A stretch of 54,737 nucleotides of DNA from Dialister succinatiphilus YIT 11850 (GCF_000242435.1 NZ_JH591187.1:315938-370674), one strand, 5' to 3'; shown: positions 34,735 through 43,650, numbered from the stretch's first letter. A program made the numbers and translations. Notes: generated by a model from the letters alone, not told the origin.

Positions 34735-34800
34735 GGTGTCAGACTTAAGAACCCTCCGGCATGGAGGGCTGGTCCATTTTAAGAACCCTCGGGGCGCAGC
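34735..34800. repeat. Inverted TTGAC-hairpin-GAGGGTT unit
   Basis: Contains CTTAAGAACCCTCCGGC (34744-34760) and a second AAGAACCCTCGGGGC (34781-34795); the same CTAAGAACCCTCCGGC string occurs near 17490-17505, so both are copies of the family in opposite orientation to 8882 and 17162. Between 34599 and 34841 no gene is seen. Confidence 0.65.
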
Positions 34801-34841
34801 ACCGTCCCCTTTCCCTGCGGCACCTTTTTCCTATTTGCATG

Positions 34842-34874
34842 AATGCTTTCTTATGATGGAGAAAGCATTTTTTT
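34842..34874 (+). terminator. Terminator of the sda-hldE-heptosyltransferase operon
   Basis: AATGCTTTC (34842-34850), 10-nt loop, GAAAGCATT (34861-34869) and a T-run. Confidence 0.8.
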
Positions 34875-34882
34875 GTTGAATA

Positions 34883-34891
34883 TGATATAAT
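34883..34891 (+). promoter_or_regulatory. Extended -10 promoter for the MFS gene
   Basis: TGATATAAT directly after the preceding terminator; no good -35 is possible in the terminator T-run. Confidence 0.55.
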
Positions 34892-34936
34892 CTACATGCA
34901 AATATAAAAATATTTCTATCAATTACGGGAGGCTCT

Positions 34937-36154
34937 ATGCACCTTCTTTCTCTATTTCCTGCGCTGCAGGTCAGAAATTATCGAATATTCTGGATGACCC
35001 AGTGGATTGCGCTGATTGGATTCTGGCTTCAGCTCACTGCCCAGCAGTGGCTGGTATATACCATGACGGATTCTGCTTTTCTGCTGGGGCTGCTGGCTGC
35101 CTGCCAGTTTGCACCCAGCCTTTTTTTCACCCTTTTTACAGGGCTTTGGATTGATAAGCACAATAAACGGAAAATCCTTCTGGGAACCCAGCTTTTCTAC
35201 CTTCTTCAGGCATCCCTTCTGGGTCTTCTTTTGTGGACCGGCCATGAAACCTATGGCTGGATACTGTTCTTTGCTTTCTTCATCGGTACCATTGACAGCT
35301 TTGACATGCCTGCCCGCATGGCCTTCATGCCGGAGCTGGTGGGGAAAAAGGCTCTTCACAGCGCCATCAGCCTGAACTCTGCCAATTTCAACATTACCCG
35401 TATGGCTGGTCCTCTTCTGGCAGCGTTCCTCTTGAAATATCTTTCCTACAGTACTATTTTCTTCATGAATGCCCTGTCCCTGATACCCATTATTTTTGCC
35501 TACAGCCGCATGGATGTGAATTCCGTCATCACTACAATGGAAGAACGGCATCCTCTCCATGAAATCAGGGAAGGTCTGATGCAGGCGAAAAACAATCCTC
35601 TCATCTACAAGAACCTTATTGCCGCCGGCATTGTGAGCGGGCTCATACTGAACATGGGCACCTACGGGCCTCTTTTTGCAGACCGGGTGCTTCATGCCGG
35701 TATTGACGGCTTCGGCTCCATTCTTTTCGCAGCCGGTGCCGGTTCCATGGTCAGCGGTCTTCTAGCAGGGGCGTCCCGGAATCATCTTTCCCATGGTATG
35801 ATTTTCGGATCCGCCATCCTCTGCGGCCTGCTCCTCATGGCAGTGAGCTTTGTGCCCTATTTCATCCCGGCCCTGATTCTTTTCGGACTTCTGGGCTTTT
35901 TCGTCATCGCCTTCATTGTGAACTGCAATACGGTGATCCAGATGGCATCGCCCAAGGAATTCCTGGGCCGCATCATGGGACTCTATACCTTCGTATTCCT
36001 GGGAAGTGCGCCCTTTGGCTCCCTGCTGGTGAGCGCCATTATTGAAGGGGTGGGGACTTCCCTGGGCCTTTGCCTGGTAGGAGCTTTGGAAATCGCACTG
36101 CTTCTTCTCTTCGCACGGCCTGTCAAGGAAAAGAAGGCGTTGATTCATTCATAG
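34937..36154 (+). CDS. MFS transporter, EntS/transmembrane-effector type
   Basis: Product of 405 residues with about twelve membrane helices. ATG follows GGGAGG. The start PALQVRNYRIFWMTQWIALIGFWLQLTAQQWLVY is typical of the MFS_3 group, and the loop between helices 2 and 3 (GLWIDKHNKRKILLGTQ) is the MFS motif A (GxxaDrxxrk). Proteins of this group export siderophores and other small molecules; substrate unknown. Monocistronic, flanked by terminators. Confidence 0.88.
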   Translation: MHLLSLFPALQVRNYRIFWMTQWIALIGFWLQLTAQQWLVYTMTDSAFLLGLLAACQFAPSLFFTLFTGLWIDKHNKRKILLGTQLFYLLQASLLGLLLWTGHETYGWILFFAFFIGTIDSFDMPARMAFMPELVGKKALHSAISLNSANFNITRMAGPLLAAFLLKYLSYSTIFFMNALSLIPIIFAYSRMDVNSVITTMEERHPLHEIREGLMQAKNNPLIYKNLIAAGIVSGLILNMGTYGPLFADRVLHAGIDGFGSILFAAGAGSMVSGLLAGASRNHLSHGMIFGSAILCGLLLMAVSFVPYFIPALILFGLLGFFVIAFIVNCNTVIQMASPKEFLGRIMGLYTFVFLGSAPFGSLLVSAIIEGVGTSLGLCLVGALEIALLLLFARPVKEKKALIHS

Positions 36155-36316
36155 AGCTGTCCTCATCAGGATTTGTATGCATGGCGGTTCATGGCACTTC
36201 TTACCTAGCCAGGCACCCTTATTTTTCTTGAAGCAGCTATAAAATTCTTCTTAAGCAGGCTCCTTGCCTTTTAATACGGTTTCCGCTATACTATGGACAT
36301 AGAATTTCAGAAAGGC

Positions 36317-36382
36317 AAAGGCGCTGATAGAAATCAGTGCCTTTTTGCTTTCGGCGAAGATGCTGCCCCATGGCAGCATCTT
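36317..36382 (+). terminator. Two tandem terminators
   Basis: First: AAAGGCGCTGAT (36317-36328), loop, ATCAGTGCCTTT (36333-36344) with one G-U, then TT. Second: AAGATGCTGCC (36357-36367), loop, GGCAGCATCTT (36372-36382) plus TTT. Both lie in the 300-base gap between the MFS gene and the peptidase gene; otherwise the gap holds nothing clear. Confidence 0.8.
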
Positions 36383-36424
36383 TTTGTTTATGGGGGATTG
36401 AATGGATTATTATTTTATATAGTA

Positions 36425-36443
36425 GACAGGAAGATTTCCTGTC
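36425..36443 (+). promoter_or_regulatory. Hairpin directly upstream of a ribosome-binding site
   Basis: GACAGGAA-GAT-TTCCTGTC, a perfect 8-bp stem with 3-nt loop. Four bases later comes AGGAGGTG, the ribosome-binding site of the next gene. It may affect translation or mRNA stability. Confidence 0.5.
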
Positions 36444-36458
36444 AAACAGGAGGTGTTG

Positions 36459-37244
36459 ATGATGCGAAAGCCAAAGATCGGGGTTATGCCGCTGTGGGAC
36501 GAAGAAAAGGAAAGTATCTGGATGCTGCCGGGATACATGGATTCCATTAAAGAAGCTGGCGGAATTCCCGTCATTCTTCCTCTTCATCTGACAGAAGAGG
36601 AATTTGGAGACATGGCAGAGGACTTTGACGGGTTCCTCTTTACCGGCGGACAGGATATATCGCCTTCCCTCTATGGCGAAGAGAAACGGCCGGTCTGCGG
36701 GCCGGTGTGCCCGGCACGGGATGAGCTGGAAACTATGGTGTTCCATTACTGCTGGGATCATGATGTGCCGGCTCTTGGTATCTGCCGGGGCCTGGAACTG
36801 ATGAATGCTCTCTTGGGCGGCAGCCTGTATCAGGACATTGCTGCTGAATGTCCCACCCTTCATGCTCCGAACCATGTCATGGACTTTGCCTATGACTGGG
36901 TGGCTCATTTCAACAGCATCCTTACCGGAAGCCCTCTCTATGAAAGACTGGGTGTGAACTTCCTGGGCGTGAATTCTCTTCACCATCAGGCAGTGAAGAA
37001 GCTGGCGGAATCCCTGAAGCCCATGGCCGTATCGGAAGACGGTTTGGTGGAAGCGGCCTATGCACCGTCTAAGAAATTCCTCTGGGCTGTACAGTGGCAT
37101 CCGGAATACTCCTATACCTACGACGGCTTGGATATGGCTATTTTCGAAGCCTTCACCGAAGCCGCCGGCAGCCGGACGGTTCACGGCCTCTCACCTTTCC
37201 TCCCGCCGGACCTCACCACCCATGACACGATTCGCCTGGGGTAG
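36459..37244 (+). CDS. Class-I-glutamine-amidotransferase-like peptidase (PuuD/C26 family)
   Basis: Product of 261 residues from ATG 36459 (another ATG follows directly). Peptidase C26 layout: GIPVILPLH, DGFLFTGGQDISPSLY, catalytic Cys in GICRGLELMN, and the His/Glu pair in QWHPEY. Members hydrolyse gamma-glutamyl bonds, for example gamma-glutamyl-GABA in putrescine breakdown or gamma-glutamyl peptides. No putrescine genes are near, so the substrate is open. A strong hairpin (37269-37307) follows. Confidence 0.88.
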   Translation: MMRKPKIGVMPLWDEEKESIWMLPGYMDSIKEAGGIPVILPLHLTEEEFGDMAEDFDGFLFTGGQDISPSLYGEEKRPVCGPVCPARDELETMVFHYCWDHDVPALGICRGLELMNALLGGSLYQDIAAECPTLHAPNHVMDFAYDWVAHFNSILTGSPLYERLGVNFLGVNSLHHQAVKKLAESLKPMAVSEDGLVEAAYAPSKKFLWAVQWHPEYSYTYDGLDMAIFEAFTEAAGSRTVHGLSPFLPPDLTTHDTIRLG

Positions 37245-37268
37245 GGGATAATAAATAATATATGATCA

Positions 37269-37495
37269 TTAAAAGTGGCGTCTTTGAAAGAAGGACGCCA
37301 CTTTTAAGGTGCGGTCAGAGGCACCGGGGTGCCGGATTAAAGGGGCGGTCTTCTTCCTTTAAAAGGAGAGAGAATGCTGCGAAGGAGGTGCCTGCTCTCG
37401 CACCCAAAGGGCGCCCTGCCTCTTGCATTCTCTTTTTCTTTCCCATACAATAAAGGATACCTGTAAAGCAGGACAGGTATCCTTTATTGTTTTTC
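37269..37495 (+). promoter_or_regulatory. Three-hairpin region ahead of azlC (terminator plus possible attenuator leader)
   Basis: (1) 37269-37282 pairs with 37294-37307, a perfect 14-bp stem (TTAAAAGTGGCGTC), terminating the peptidase gene. (2) AGAGAATGC (37369-37377) pairs with GCATTCTCT (37425-37433), enclosing a GC-rich, structured loop and followed by a T-run. (3) 37447-37464 pairs with 37473-37490, a perfect 18-bp stem followed by TTTTT. The third ends 13 bases before the azlC ribosome-binding site, leaving no room for a promoter, so azlC must be read through it. This suggests attenuation. It is not a T-box or a riboswitch that I recognise. Confidence 0.6.
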
Positions 37496-37507
37496 TAAGG
37501 AGGGCCT

Positions 37508-38221
37508 ATGAATTCCTCTTCGTCTCCGGTATGGAAAGCACTGCATGAGGCTTTTCCCTGCACCATTCCCATATTTGCAGGGTTCTGGTTTATTGCCTTT
37601 GCCTATGGCTTTTATATGTATACCCTGGGCTTTTCTTTTATATATCCTACCCTTATGGCTATGTTCATATTTGGCGGTTCTCTGGAATTTGTGACGGTAT
37701 CCATGCTGCTTTCTTCCTTTGCGCCCTGGCAGACGCTGGTGGTGGCACTGACGGTACAGGCCCGGCATCTGTTTTATGGTCTGGCCATGCTGGAAAAGTA
37801 CAGGGGAACGGGATGGAAGAAACCTTTCCTGATTTTCTGGATGTGTGACGAAACTTTTGCACTGAACTATTCCGCCACCATTCCTTACGATGTGGACAGG
37901 GGCTGGTACTATTTCTGGGTGTCTTTCCTGGATTATACCTACTGGGTTTCCGGCGCCATGATCGGCGGCCTGCTGGGATCCCTTGTTTCTTTTGATACAA
38001 AAGGCCTTTCCTTTGTGATGACTACCATGTTCCTTGTGGTATTTCTGGAGCAGTGGCTGAAGGAGGGAAAGCATTACACGGCCCTCATCGGCCTTGCCGC
38101 TTCGATACTCTCCCTTCTTTTCTTCGGAAAGGATGCCTTCATTATACCTGCCATGGCAGGTATGCTTCTGGTGCTTACCCTGCTTAGAAAGCCCATAGAG
38201 AAAGCGGGTGGATTTTTATGA
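37508..38221 (+). CDS. azlC: AzlC branched-chain amino acid exporter subunit
   Basis: Product of 237 residues; AGGAGG seven bases upstream. Start [33 protein letters not shown] and segments [12 protein letters not shown] and [16 protein letters not shown] are typical of AzlC. Around seven membrane helices. With AzlD it exports branched-chain amino acids, including the leucine analogue azaleucine. The last four bases overlap the start of azlD (ATGA), so translation is coupled. Expression appears to depend on read-through of a terminator immediately upstream. Confidence 0.92.
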   Translation: MNSSSSPVWKALHEAFPCTIPIFAGFWFIAFAYGFYMYTLGFSFIYPTLMAMFIFGGSLEFVTVSMLLSSFAPWQTLVVALTVQARHLFYGLAMLEKYRGTGWKKPFLIFWMCDETFALNYSATIPYDVDRGWYYFWVSFLDYTYWVSGAMIGGLLGSLVSFDTKGLSFVMTTMFLVVFLEQWLKEGKHYTALIGLAASILSLLFFGKDAFIIPAMAGMLLVLTLLRKPIEKAGGFL

Positions 38222-38553
38222 CGTCCATGCCTTTGTGGCAGCAGATAGCGACCATAGCTCTCTGCGTTCTGGGAACCATGACTACCCGGTTTCTTCCATT
38301 TCTGATTTTCAAACCGGGAAGCCGTCTTCCCGGCTATGTGAAATACCTGGGGAAAGCACTTCCTTCCGCCGTTTTTGCCCTGCTGGTGGTGTACTGCCTG
38401 AAGGATGTTTCCCTCCTCTCCGGCAGTCACGGCATTCCGGAAGCTCTGGGCATGGGGCTCACGGCTCTATTGCATCTCTGGAGACGGCAGATGCTTCTCT
38501 CCATGGCAGGGGGCACACTTTTTTATATGTTTCTGGTGCAGTATATCTTCTGA
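38218..38553 (+). CDS. azlD: AzlD branched-chain amino acid exporter subunit
   Basis: Product of 111 residues with four membrane helices. [17 protein letters not shown] and [20 protein letters not shown] are conserved AzlD features. It is the small partner of AzlC and overlaps it by four bases. A terminator shared with the convergent tRNA gene follows 45 bases downstream. Confidence 0.92.
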   Translation: MTSMPLWQQIATIALCVLGTMTTRFLPFLIFKPGSRLPGYVKYLGKALPSAVFALLVVYCLKDVSLLSGSHGIPEALGMGLTALLHLWRRQMLLSMAGGTLFYMFLVQYIF

Positions 38554-38597
38554 CGAGAAGAATCAGCAGCTCAGGGAGAAAAGGGAAAACATGGCAC

Positions 38598-38628
38598 AAA
38601 AAAAGAGTACCTGTAAGTACTCTTTTTT
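38598..38628. terminator. Bidirectional terminator between azlD and tRNA-Glu
   Basis: AAAAAGAGTAC (38600-38610), loop CTGTAA, GTACTCTTTTT (38617-38627), with A and T tracts on both sides. Confidence 0.88.
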
Positions 38629-38631
38629 CCA

Positions 38632-38707
38632 TGGTGACCGGTATGGGATTCGAACCCATACTCTCTGCGCTGAGAACGCAGCGTCTTAACCGTTTGACTA
38701 ACCGGCC
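38632..38707 (-). tRNA. tRNA-Glu (anticodon CTC)
   Basis: On the minus strand the 76-nt sequence folds as a cloverleaf: acceptor GGCCGGT with ACCGGTC (one G-U), D-arm, anticodon stem CTGCG/CGCAG enclosing TTCTCAG so that the anticodon is CTC, T-arm ATGGG-TTCGAAT-CCCAT, and an encoded CCA end (38632-38634). CTC reads GAG codons for glutamate. Confidence 0.92.
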
Positions 38708-38718
38708 ATGTATGACTT

Positions 38719-38747
38719 ATTATACATGAATCGTCGCCTGAATGCAA
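38719..38747 (-). promoter_or_regulatory. Promoter of tRNA-Glu
   Basis: On the minus strand TTGCAT (38747-38742), 17-bp spacer, TATAAT (38724-38719), eleven bases from the mature tRNA 5' end. Confidence 0.8.
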
Positions 38748-38814
38748 GAGTTCTATTGGAGGAAAAAGATTCTCCATCTCCTGAGATTTATGAAAGACGG
38801 GCTCCCTCCGGGTG

Positions 38815-38823
38815 TGCTATAAT
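38815..38823 (+). promoter_or_regulatory. Extended -10 promoter for sppA
   Basis: TGCTATAAT, an extended -10, 59 bases before the start codon. Confidence 0.5.
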
Positions 38824-38881
38824 TTCTGTAAGCTGATTTTGATATGGATGAAATCATCATTTCCTGAAGAGGAGGCAGGTT

Positions 38882-39832
38882 ATGAATATAGAAGCAAAAA
38901 GAAAATATATGCTGCTCTGCATTGTGATTCTGCTGATTGCAGCCATTGCGGCAGGGACTTCCGATTTCTGGAAGGACAGCGGCGTGGAAAACGCCAAGCA
39001 GGGCTATGTGGCGGTGATTCGTATAGATGGCCCCATTTACGGCGGCCCTGACACTGATTCGATTCTCTCCGGCAGCAGCGGTGTGACCAGTGAGCAGATT
39101 ATGAAAGAGTTCCAGACGGCCCGGAAGGATCCCCAGGCCAAGGCCATCCTGGTGCGCATCAACAGCCCCGGCGGTTCTACGGGAGCTACCCAGGAAATTG
39201 CAGAGGAAATGGATAAGATCAGGAGCAGCGGCAAACCCATTATTATTTCCATGGGAGATATGTGTGCTTCTGCCGGCTACTGGCTGGCCAGCAAGGGCAA
39301 TTACATCTTTGCATCTCCTGCCACGATTACCGGCAGCATTGGTGTGTACATGGATTACACCAATGTGGAAGATCTGATGGACAAGCTGGGCATTAAAAAT
39401 GAAAAAATCAAGAGCGGCGCCCATAAGGATATCCTTTCCATGTACCGTCCCATGACGGGGGAAGAAAAAGAAATGGTGCAGACCATGGTGGATGATATTT
39501 ACAACCAGTTTGTACAGACTGTGGCAGACGGACGCAAAATGGATGAAAATAAGGTACGCTCCATTGCGGATGGCCGGATTCTCACCGGCAAGCAGGCCCA
39601 GGACCTGGGACTGGTGGACGCCATGGGCAATTATTACGACGCTTTGAGCTATGCAGCTTCCAGCGGCGGCATTCAGAGTGAAAATATTCCGGTGAAAAGT
39701 TATGGCAGCGGTGTTTCCCTGAAGGGCATCCTTTCCGGCGAGGCCAGAAATCTGTCCGGTGTCTTTGGAAAGGCGCTGGCCGATTCCTTCAAGGAGTCTG
39801 TGGCAGGCTCTTCTGTGCCGTCTATGAAGTAA
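38882..39832 (+). CDS. sppA: Signal peptide peptidase SppA (S49 family)
   Basis: Product of 316 residues; GGAGGCAGG upstream. One N-terminal membrane helix (about 9-25), then a single S49 protease domain as in Firmicute SppA. Key segments: RINSPGGSTGATQEIAEEM, MCASAGYW with nucleophile Ser130, TITGSIGVY, and KSGAHKD with general-base Lys182; the 52-residue spacing equals that of the Bacillus Ser/Lys dyad. It degrades leftover signal peptides in the membrane. The Yip1-like gene follows within 11 bases. Confidence 0.93.
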   Translation: MNIEAKRKYMLLCIVILLIAAIAAGTSDFWKDSGVENAKQGYVAVIRIDGPIYGGPDTDSILSGSSGVTSEQIMKEFQTARKDPQAKAILVRINSPGGSTGATQEIAEEMDKIRSSGKPIIISMGDMCASAGYWLASKGNYIFASPATITGSIGVYMDYTNVEDLMDKLGIKNEKIKSGAHKDILSMYRPMTGEEKEMVQTMVDDIYNQFVQTVADGRKMDENKVRSIADGRILTGKQAQDLGLVDAMGNYYDALSYAASSGGIQSENIPVKSYGSGVSLKGILSGEARNLSGVFGKALADSFKESVAGSSVPSMK

Positions 39833-39842
39833 GGAGGATTGT

Positions 39843-40433
39843 ATGAATCAGTTACTTGATATGGCTATGGCCCTCATCATATCACCCCGGCAGGCCTTGA
39901 TGGAAATCACTAACGAGGAAAAGCTGAAAGAAGGATTCTTCATCTGGATATTTGTGGTGCTTCTCATGGCCCTCTCCCTGTTTCAGCAGGGGCCGGGGCT
40001 GGTGATGCAGTTTCTTCTCATGGTTCTCTTCATGGGGGCAGCCCTCCTGGTGCACAGCGCAGTGATCGACTATATTTCCGGCTTCTGGGGCGGCATGGGT
40101 ACCGCCAGAGGTATTACGGCAGGATTCATGGCGGCTTCTCTGCCCATGGCCTTTTCTGTTTTCTTTACCTTTCTGGCCGAAGCGGGGTTGGGCGCTCTGT
40201 CCGGCATAGGAAGCTTTGCCATCTGGATCTGGTCTTTCTACCTGGATGTGACGGCCATTGGACAGAATTATCGTTTCCGCCCGGGAAAATCTTTCCTCAT
40301 TGCCTTAACCCCTTATATCCTCATTGTGATTTTCTTCATCGCCCTCATGGCCCTCGGTGTGGCTGCGGCGGTGGAAGGGATTGCCAATATGCAGGATATG
40401 CAGAGTCTTGAATCTATGATCACCCAGATGTAA
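39843..40433 (+). CDS. Yip1-like membrane protein
   Basis: Product of 196 residues with five membrane helices. Starts MNQLLDMAMALIISPRQALMEI, where the pattern of a short amphipathic helix plus P-x-x-A/T before helix 1 fits bacterial Yip1-domain proteins. No catalytic motif. Co-transcribed with sppA (10-base gap, AAGGAGG). A palindromic hairpin lies 17 bases downstream. Function unknown. Confidence 0.72.
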   Translation: MNQLLDMAMALIISPRQALMEITNEEKLKEGFFIWIFVVLLMALSLFQQGPGLVMQFLLMVLFMGAALLVHSAVIDYISGFWGGMGTARGITAGFMAASLPMAFSVFFTFLAEAGLGALSGIGSFAIWIWSFYLDVTAIGQNYRFRPGKSFLIALTPYILIVIFFIALMALGVAAAVEGIANMQDMQSLESMITQM

Positions 40434-40450
40434 AATAGAATCAAATAGTT

Positions 40451-40488
40451 GGCAGAGGCGCCGGAAATCATATCCCGGCGCCTCTGCC
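40451..40488 (+). terminator. GC-rich hairpin after the Yip1-like gene
   Basis: GGCAGAGGCGCCGG (40451-40464) pairs perfectly with CCGGCGCCTCTGCC (40475-40488), but only a weak T-rich tail follows. Confidence 0.65.
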
Positions 40489-40515
40489 TGTTCAATTTCA
40501 AAAAGATACGGTTTG

Positions 40516-40524
40516 TGATATAAT
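40516..40524 (+). promoter_or_regulatory. Extended -10 promoter for glmS
   Basis: TGATATAAT. The leader to the start codon is only about 90 nt, and no glmS ribozyme core was seen in it. Confidence 0.6.
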
Positions 40525-40618
40525 ATGAAACGTATGTATAACTTGGATTGGATACACGCAGTTTCCCTATACAAATGAAAATCTTGAATCAGTATGAATA
40601 TAAGGAGGAATACCATTT

Positions 40619-42445
40619 ATGTGCGGTATTGTAGGTTATGTAGGCAGTGGAAATGCCACGAATTTTCTGATTGACGGACTCCGCCGCCTGGAATACAGAG
40701 GATATGATTCTGCAGGCATTGCGGTTTATGAAAATGGAAAAATCAACATTGAGAAAAAGCAGGGCCGCCTGGTGAATCTGGAAAACGAGCTGAAAAAGCA
40801 TCCTCTCCAGGGCCATATCGGCATCGGACATACCCGCTGGGCTACTCACGGCAAGCCTTCCGACAGAAATGCCCATCCTCATGGAGACTGCCACAATCAT
40901 TTTGTGGTGGTTCATAATGGTATTATTGAAAACTATCTGACTCTGAAAAAGGACCTTATGGAAAAAGGCCACGTTTTCAAGTCCGAAACGGACACGGAAG
41001 TGGTAGCTCATCTTCTGGAAGAACTGGACGATGGCAATTTCCTGTCTACGGTCCGCAAAATGCTTTCCATCATCGAAGGCTCCTACAGCCTTGTGATTAT
41101 GGACAGCTCCTATCCTGACACCATTATCTGCACCAAGAAGAACAACCCCCTCATCATCGGTCTGGGCAAAGGAGAAAACTTCATTGCCTCCGATATTCCC
41201 GCTGTGATTAACCATACCAGGGACATCTACATTCTGGATGATGAAGAAGTGGCGGTAGTGAAAGCTGACCAGGTCTCCATCCTTGACAGAGATGGAAAAC
41301 CGGTGAAGAAAGAAATCCAGAAAGTGACCTGGTCTGCCGAAGCAGCAGAAAAGGGCGGTTATCCCCATTTCATGCTGAAGGAAATCTTCGAACAGCCCAA
41401 AGCAGTCCGCGATACGGTGCAGATCCATCTGAACAAAGACGGCTCCGTCACATTCCCTGATCTGGGCTGGACAAAGGAATGCTTTGAGAATATTGACAAT
41501 ATTCTTATTACGGCCTGCGGCACCGCCTACCATGCAGGTCTGGTGGCCAAGCACTACATTGAACGGTTCGTAAAGATTCCGGTTTCTGTGGAAATCGCGT
41601 CGGAATACCGCTACAGCAAACCCCTGACCACCAATCGCACCCTCTGCATCGTAGTGAGCCAGTCCGGCGAAACCATCGATACCCTGGAAGCACTGAAAGA
41701 AGCAAAGAAACATGGCGCCAAAAGTCTGGCCGTGACTAACTCCATCGGCTCCTCCATTGCCCGGGAAGCAGACCATGTCGTCTATACTCTGGCAGGGCCG
41801 GAAATCGCCGTAGCTTCTACCAAAGCCTATACCACCCAGCTGGTGGCACTCCTCATGCTGGCCCTGTACATGGCACAGCTCAGAGGCACCATTTCCATGG
41901 ACCTCATCCATAAGATTACTGATGGATTGAAAGACCTGCCCAAGCAGATTGAAAAGGTACTGAAAGAAAAGGACCATATGGCTGAAGTGGCAGACCGTCT
42001 CATCAAAGCCCATGACATTTTCTATCTGGGCCGTTCCATCGACTATGCCATCGCCATGGAAGGGGCACTGAAACTGAAAGAAGTATCCTATATCCATGCA
42101 GAATCCTACGCAGCCGGCGAACTGAAACACGGCACCCTGGCCCTCATCACCGCCGATACCCCTGTGATTGCCGTAGCTACCCAGGATGCGGTAAGCTCCA
42201 AAATGTACAGCAATATTCAGGAAGTCAAAGCCCGGGGCGCTGAAGTCCTCGGCATCGGCTATGAAGATGATAAAGAACTGGGCAAGTACACCACGGAAAC
42301 CGTACGGATTCCCAGAGTGGACTTCTTCATTGCCCCCATTCTGTCCGTCATTCCTATGCAGCTTCTCGCATACTATACCAGCGTGAAGAGAGGAAACGAT
42401 GTGGATAAGCCAAGAAACCTGGCAAAATCAGTGACCGTGGAATAA
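40619..42445 (+). CDS. glmS: Glutamine-fructose-6-phosphate aminotransferase
   Basis: Product of 608 residues, normal length; AAGGAGG upstream. N-terminal class II amidotransferase domain begins MCGIVGYVG with nucleophile Cys2 exposed after Met removal, followed by HTRWATHG and the ENY/TDTEV segments. The C-terminal half holds two SIS domains (TACGTAYHAG, SQSGETIDTLEA) and ends DKPRNLAKSVTVE as in all GlmS. It makes glucosamine-6-phosphate, the entry to UDP-GlcNAc for peptidoglycan and lipid A. Monocistronic. Confidence 0.97.
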   Translation: MCGIVGYVGSGNATNFLIDGLRRLEYRGYDSAGIAVYENGKINIEKKQGRLVNLENELKKHPLQGHIGIGHTRWATHGKPSDRNAHPHGDCHNHFVVVHNGIIENYLTLKKDLMEKGHVFKSETDTEVVAHLLEELDDGNFLSTVRKMLSIIEGSYSLVIMDSSYPDTIICTKKNNPLIIGLGKGENFIASDIPAVINHTRDIYILDDEEVAVVKADQVSILDRDGKPVKKEIQKVTWSAEAAEKGGYPHFMLKEIFEQPKAVRDTVQIHLNKDGSVTFPDLGWTKECFENIDNILITACGTAYHAGLVAKHYIERFVKIPVSVEIASEYRYSKPLTTNRTLCIVVSQSGETIDTLEALKEAKKHGAKSLAVTNSIGSSIAREADHVVYTLAGPEIAVASTKAYTTQLVALLMLALYMAQLRGTISMDLIHKITDGLKDLPKQIEKVLKEKDHMAEVADRLIKAHDIFYLGRSIDYAIAMEGALKLKEVSYIHAESYAAGELKHGTLALITADTPVIAVATQDAVSSKMYSNIQEVKARGAEVLGIGYEDDKELGKYTTETVRIPRVDFFIAPILSVIPMQLLAYYTSVKRGNDVDKPRNLAKSVTVE

Positions 42446-42459
42446 GAAATACATGGGGC

Positions 42460-42491
42460 ACAGGCATCCTTCGGGGCCTGTGCCTTTTCTT
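42460..42491 (+). terminator. Terminator of glmS
   Basis: GGCACAGGC (42460-42468) pairs with GCCTGTGCC (42479-42487), followed by TTTTCTTTC. Confidence 0.85.
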
Positions 42492-42570
42492 TCTATCAGA
42501 CACGGTTGCGGAAACCTGTTTTTAAGCATAAAATAAAGAAAGTATATTTCATGGATAGGAGTTGTCATAT

Positions 42571-43632
42571 ATGAAGAAGATTATTTTAACCGGCGACCGT
42601 CCCACCGGACACCTTCACGTAGGTCACTATGTAGGATCCCTCAGAGAACGGGCAGCCCTCCAGAATTCCGGCAAGTTTGATGAAATTTACATCGAAATTG
42701 CTGACGCCCAGGCCCTGACGGACAATGCGGATAATCCTGAAAAAGTCAGGAAAAACGTACTCCAGGTCGCTTTGGACTACCTTTCCGTAGGTATCGACCC
42801 CGAAAAGTCCAATATCTTTATCCAGTCCCTGGTACCGGCCCTGCCGGAACTGACCATGTACTACATGAACCTGGTCACCGTATCCCGCCTGGAAAGAAAC
42901 CCCACGGTGAAAGCGGAAATCCAGCAGAAACATTTCGAAGCCAGCATCCCCGCCGGCTTCCTCTGCTATCCTGTCAGCCAGGCAGCTGACATTACCGCCT
43001 TTGACGCCACTACCGTGCCGGTAGGGGAAGACCAGGAACCCATGCTGGAACAGACAAGGGAAATCGTACGGAAATTCAATGATATTTATGGCGAAACCCT
43101 GGTGGAGCCGGAAATTGTCCTGTCCACCAATAAAGCAAGCCTCCGCCTGCCCGGCATCGACGGCAAAGCCAAGATGAGCAAATCCATCGGCAACTGCATT
43201 TATCTCTGCGAAAAACCGGAAGACATTGAAAAGAAAGTCATGTCCATGTTTACCGATCCCACCCATCTTCGGAGAGACGACCCGGGCCACGTGGAAGGGA
43301 ACCCCGTCTTCACCTACCTGGACGCTTTCTGCAAAGATGAATATTTCGCAGAATTCCTGCCGGAATACAAGAACCTGGACGAAATGAAAGAACACTACAC
43401 CAGAGGCGGTCTGGGAGACGTCAAAGTCAAACGGTTCCTTAACAACGTGATGCAGGCAGAACTGGCTCCTATCCGTGAACGCCGCCAGCACTGGGAACAG
43501 CACCTTGATGATGTGGTGGATATCCTCAGGAAAGGCACAGAAAAAGCGGCTGCCAAAGCCGATGGCACTCTCCAGAGAGTGAGAAAGGCTATGCGGATTA
43601 ACTACTTTGAAGATGGCAACCTGTTAAAATAA
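42571..43632 (+). CDS. trpS: Tryptophanyl-tRNA synthetase
   Basis: Product of 353 residues from ATG 42571 with AGGAG nine bases upstream. Class I signature [13 protein letters not shown] (HIGH-like) near residue 12 and KMSKS in [30 protein letters not shown] and the DPG-containing segment also fit TrpRS. It charges tRNA-Trp. The 125-base gap upstream was checked for a T-box leader and none was recognised. Own terminator downstream. Confidence 0.94.
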   Translation: MKKIILTGDRPTGHLHVGHYVGSLRERAALQNSGKFDEIYIEIADAQALTDNADNPEKVRKNVLQVALDYLSVGIDPEKSNIFIQSLVPALPELTMYYMNLVTVSRLERNPTVKAEIQQKHFEASIPAGFLCYPVSQAADITAFDATTVPVGEDQEPMLEQTREIVRKFNDIYGETLVEPEIVLSTNKASLRLPGIDGKAKMSKSIGNCIYLCEKPEDIEKKVMSMFTDPTHLRRDDPGHVEGNPVFTYLDAFCKDEYFAEFLPEYKNLDEMKEHYTRGGLGDVKVKRFLNNVMQAELAPIRERRQHWEQHLDDVVDILRKGTEKAAAKADGTLQRVRKAMRINYFEDGNLLK

Positions 43633-43650
43633 AATCATATCTGTATAAAG

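Noticed and set aside
40525-40618. glmS ribozyme upstream of glmS
   Set aside because: The leader is only about 90 nt and no ribozyme core or double pseudoknot pattern is visible.
42492-42570. T-box leader for trpS
   Set aside because: The gap is about 80 bases after the glmS terminator, without a T-box sequence or specifier stem.
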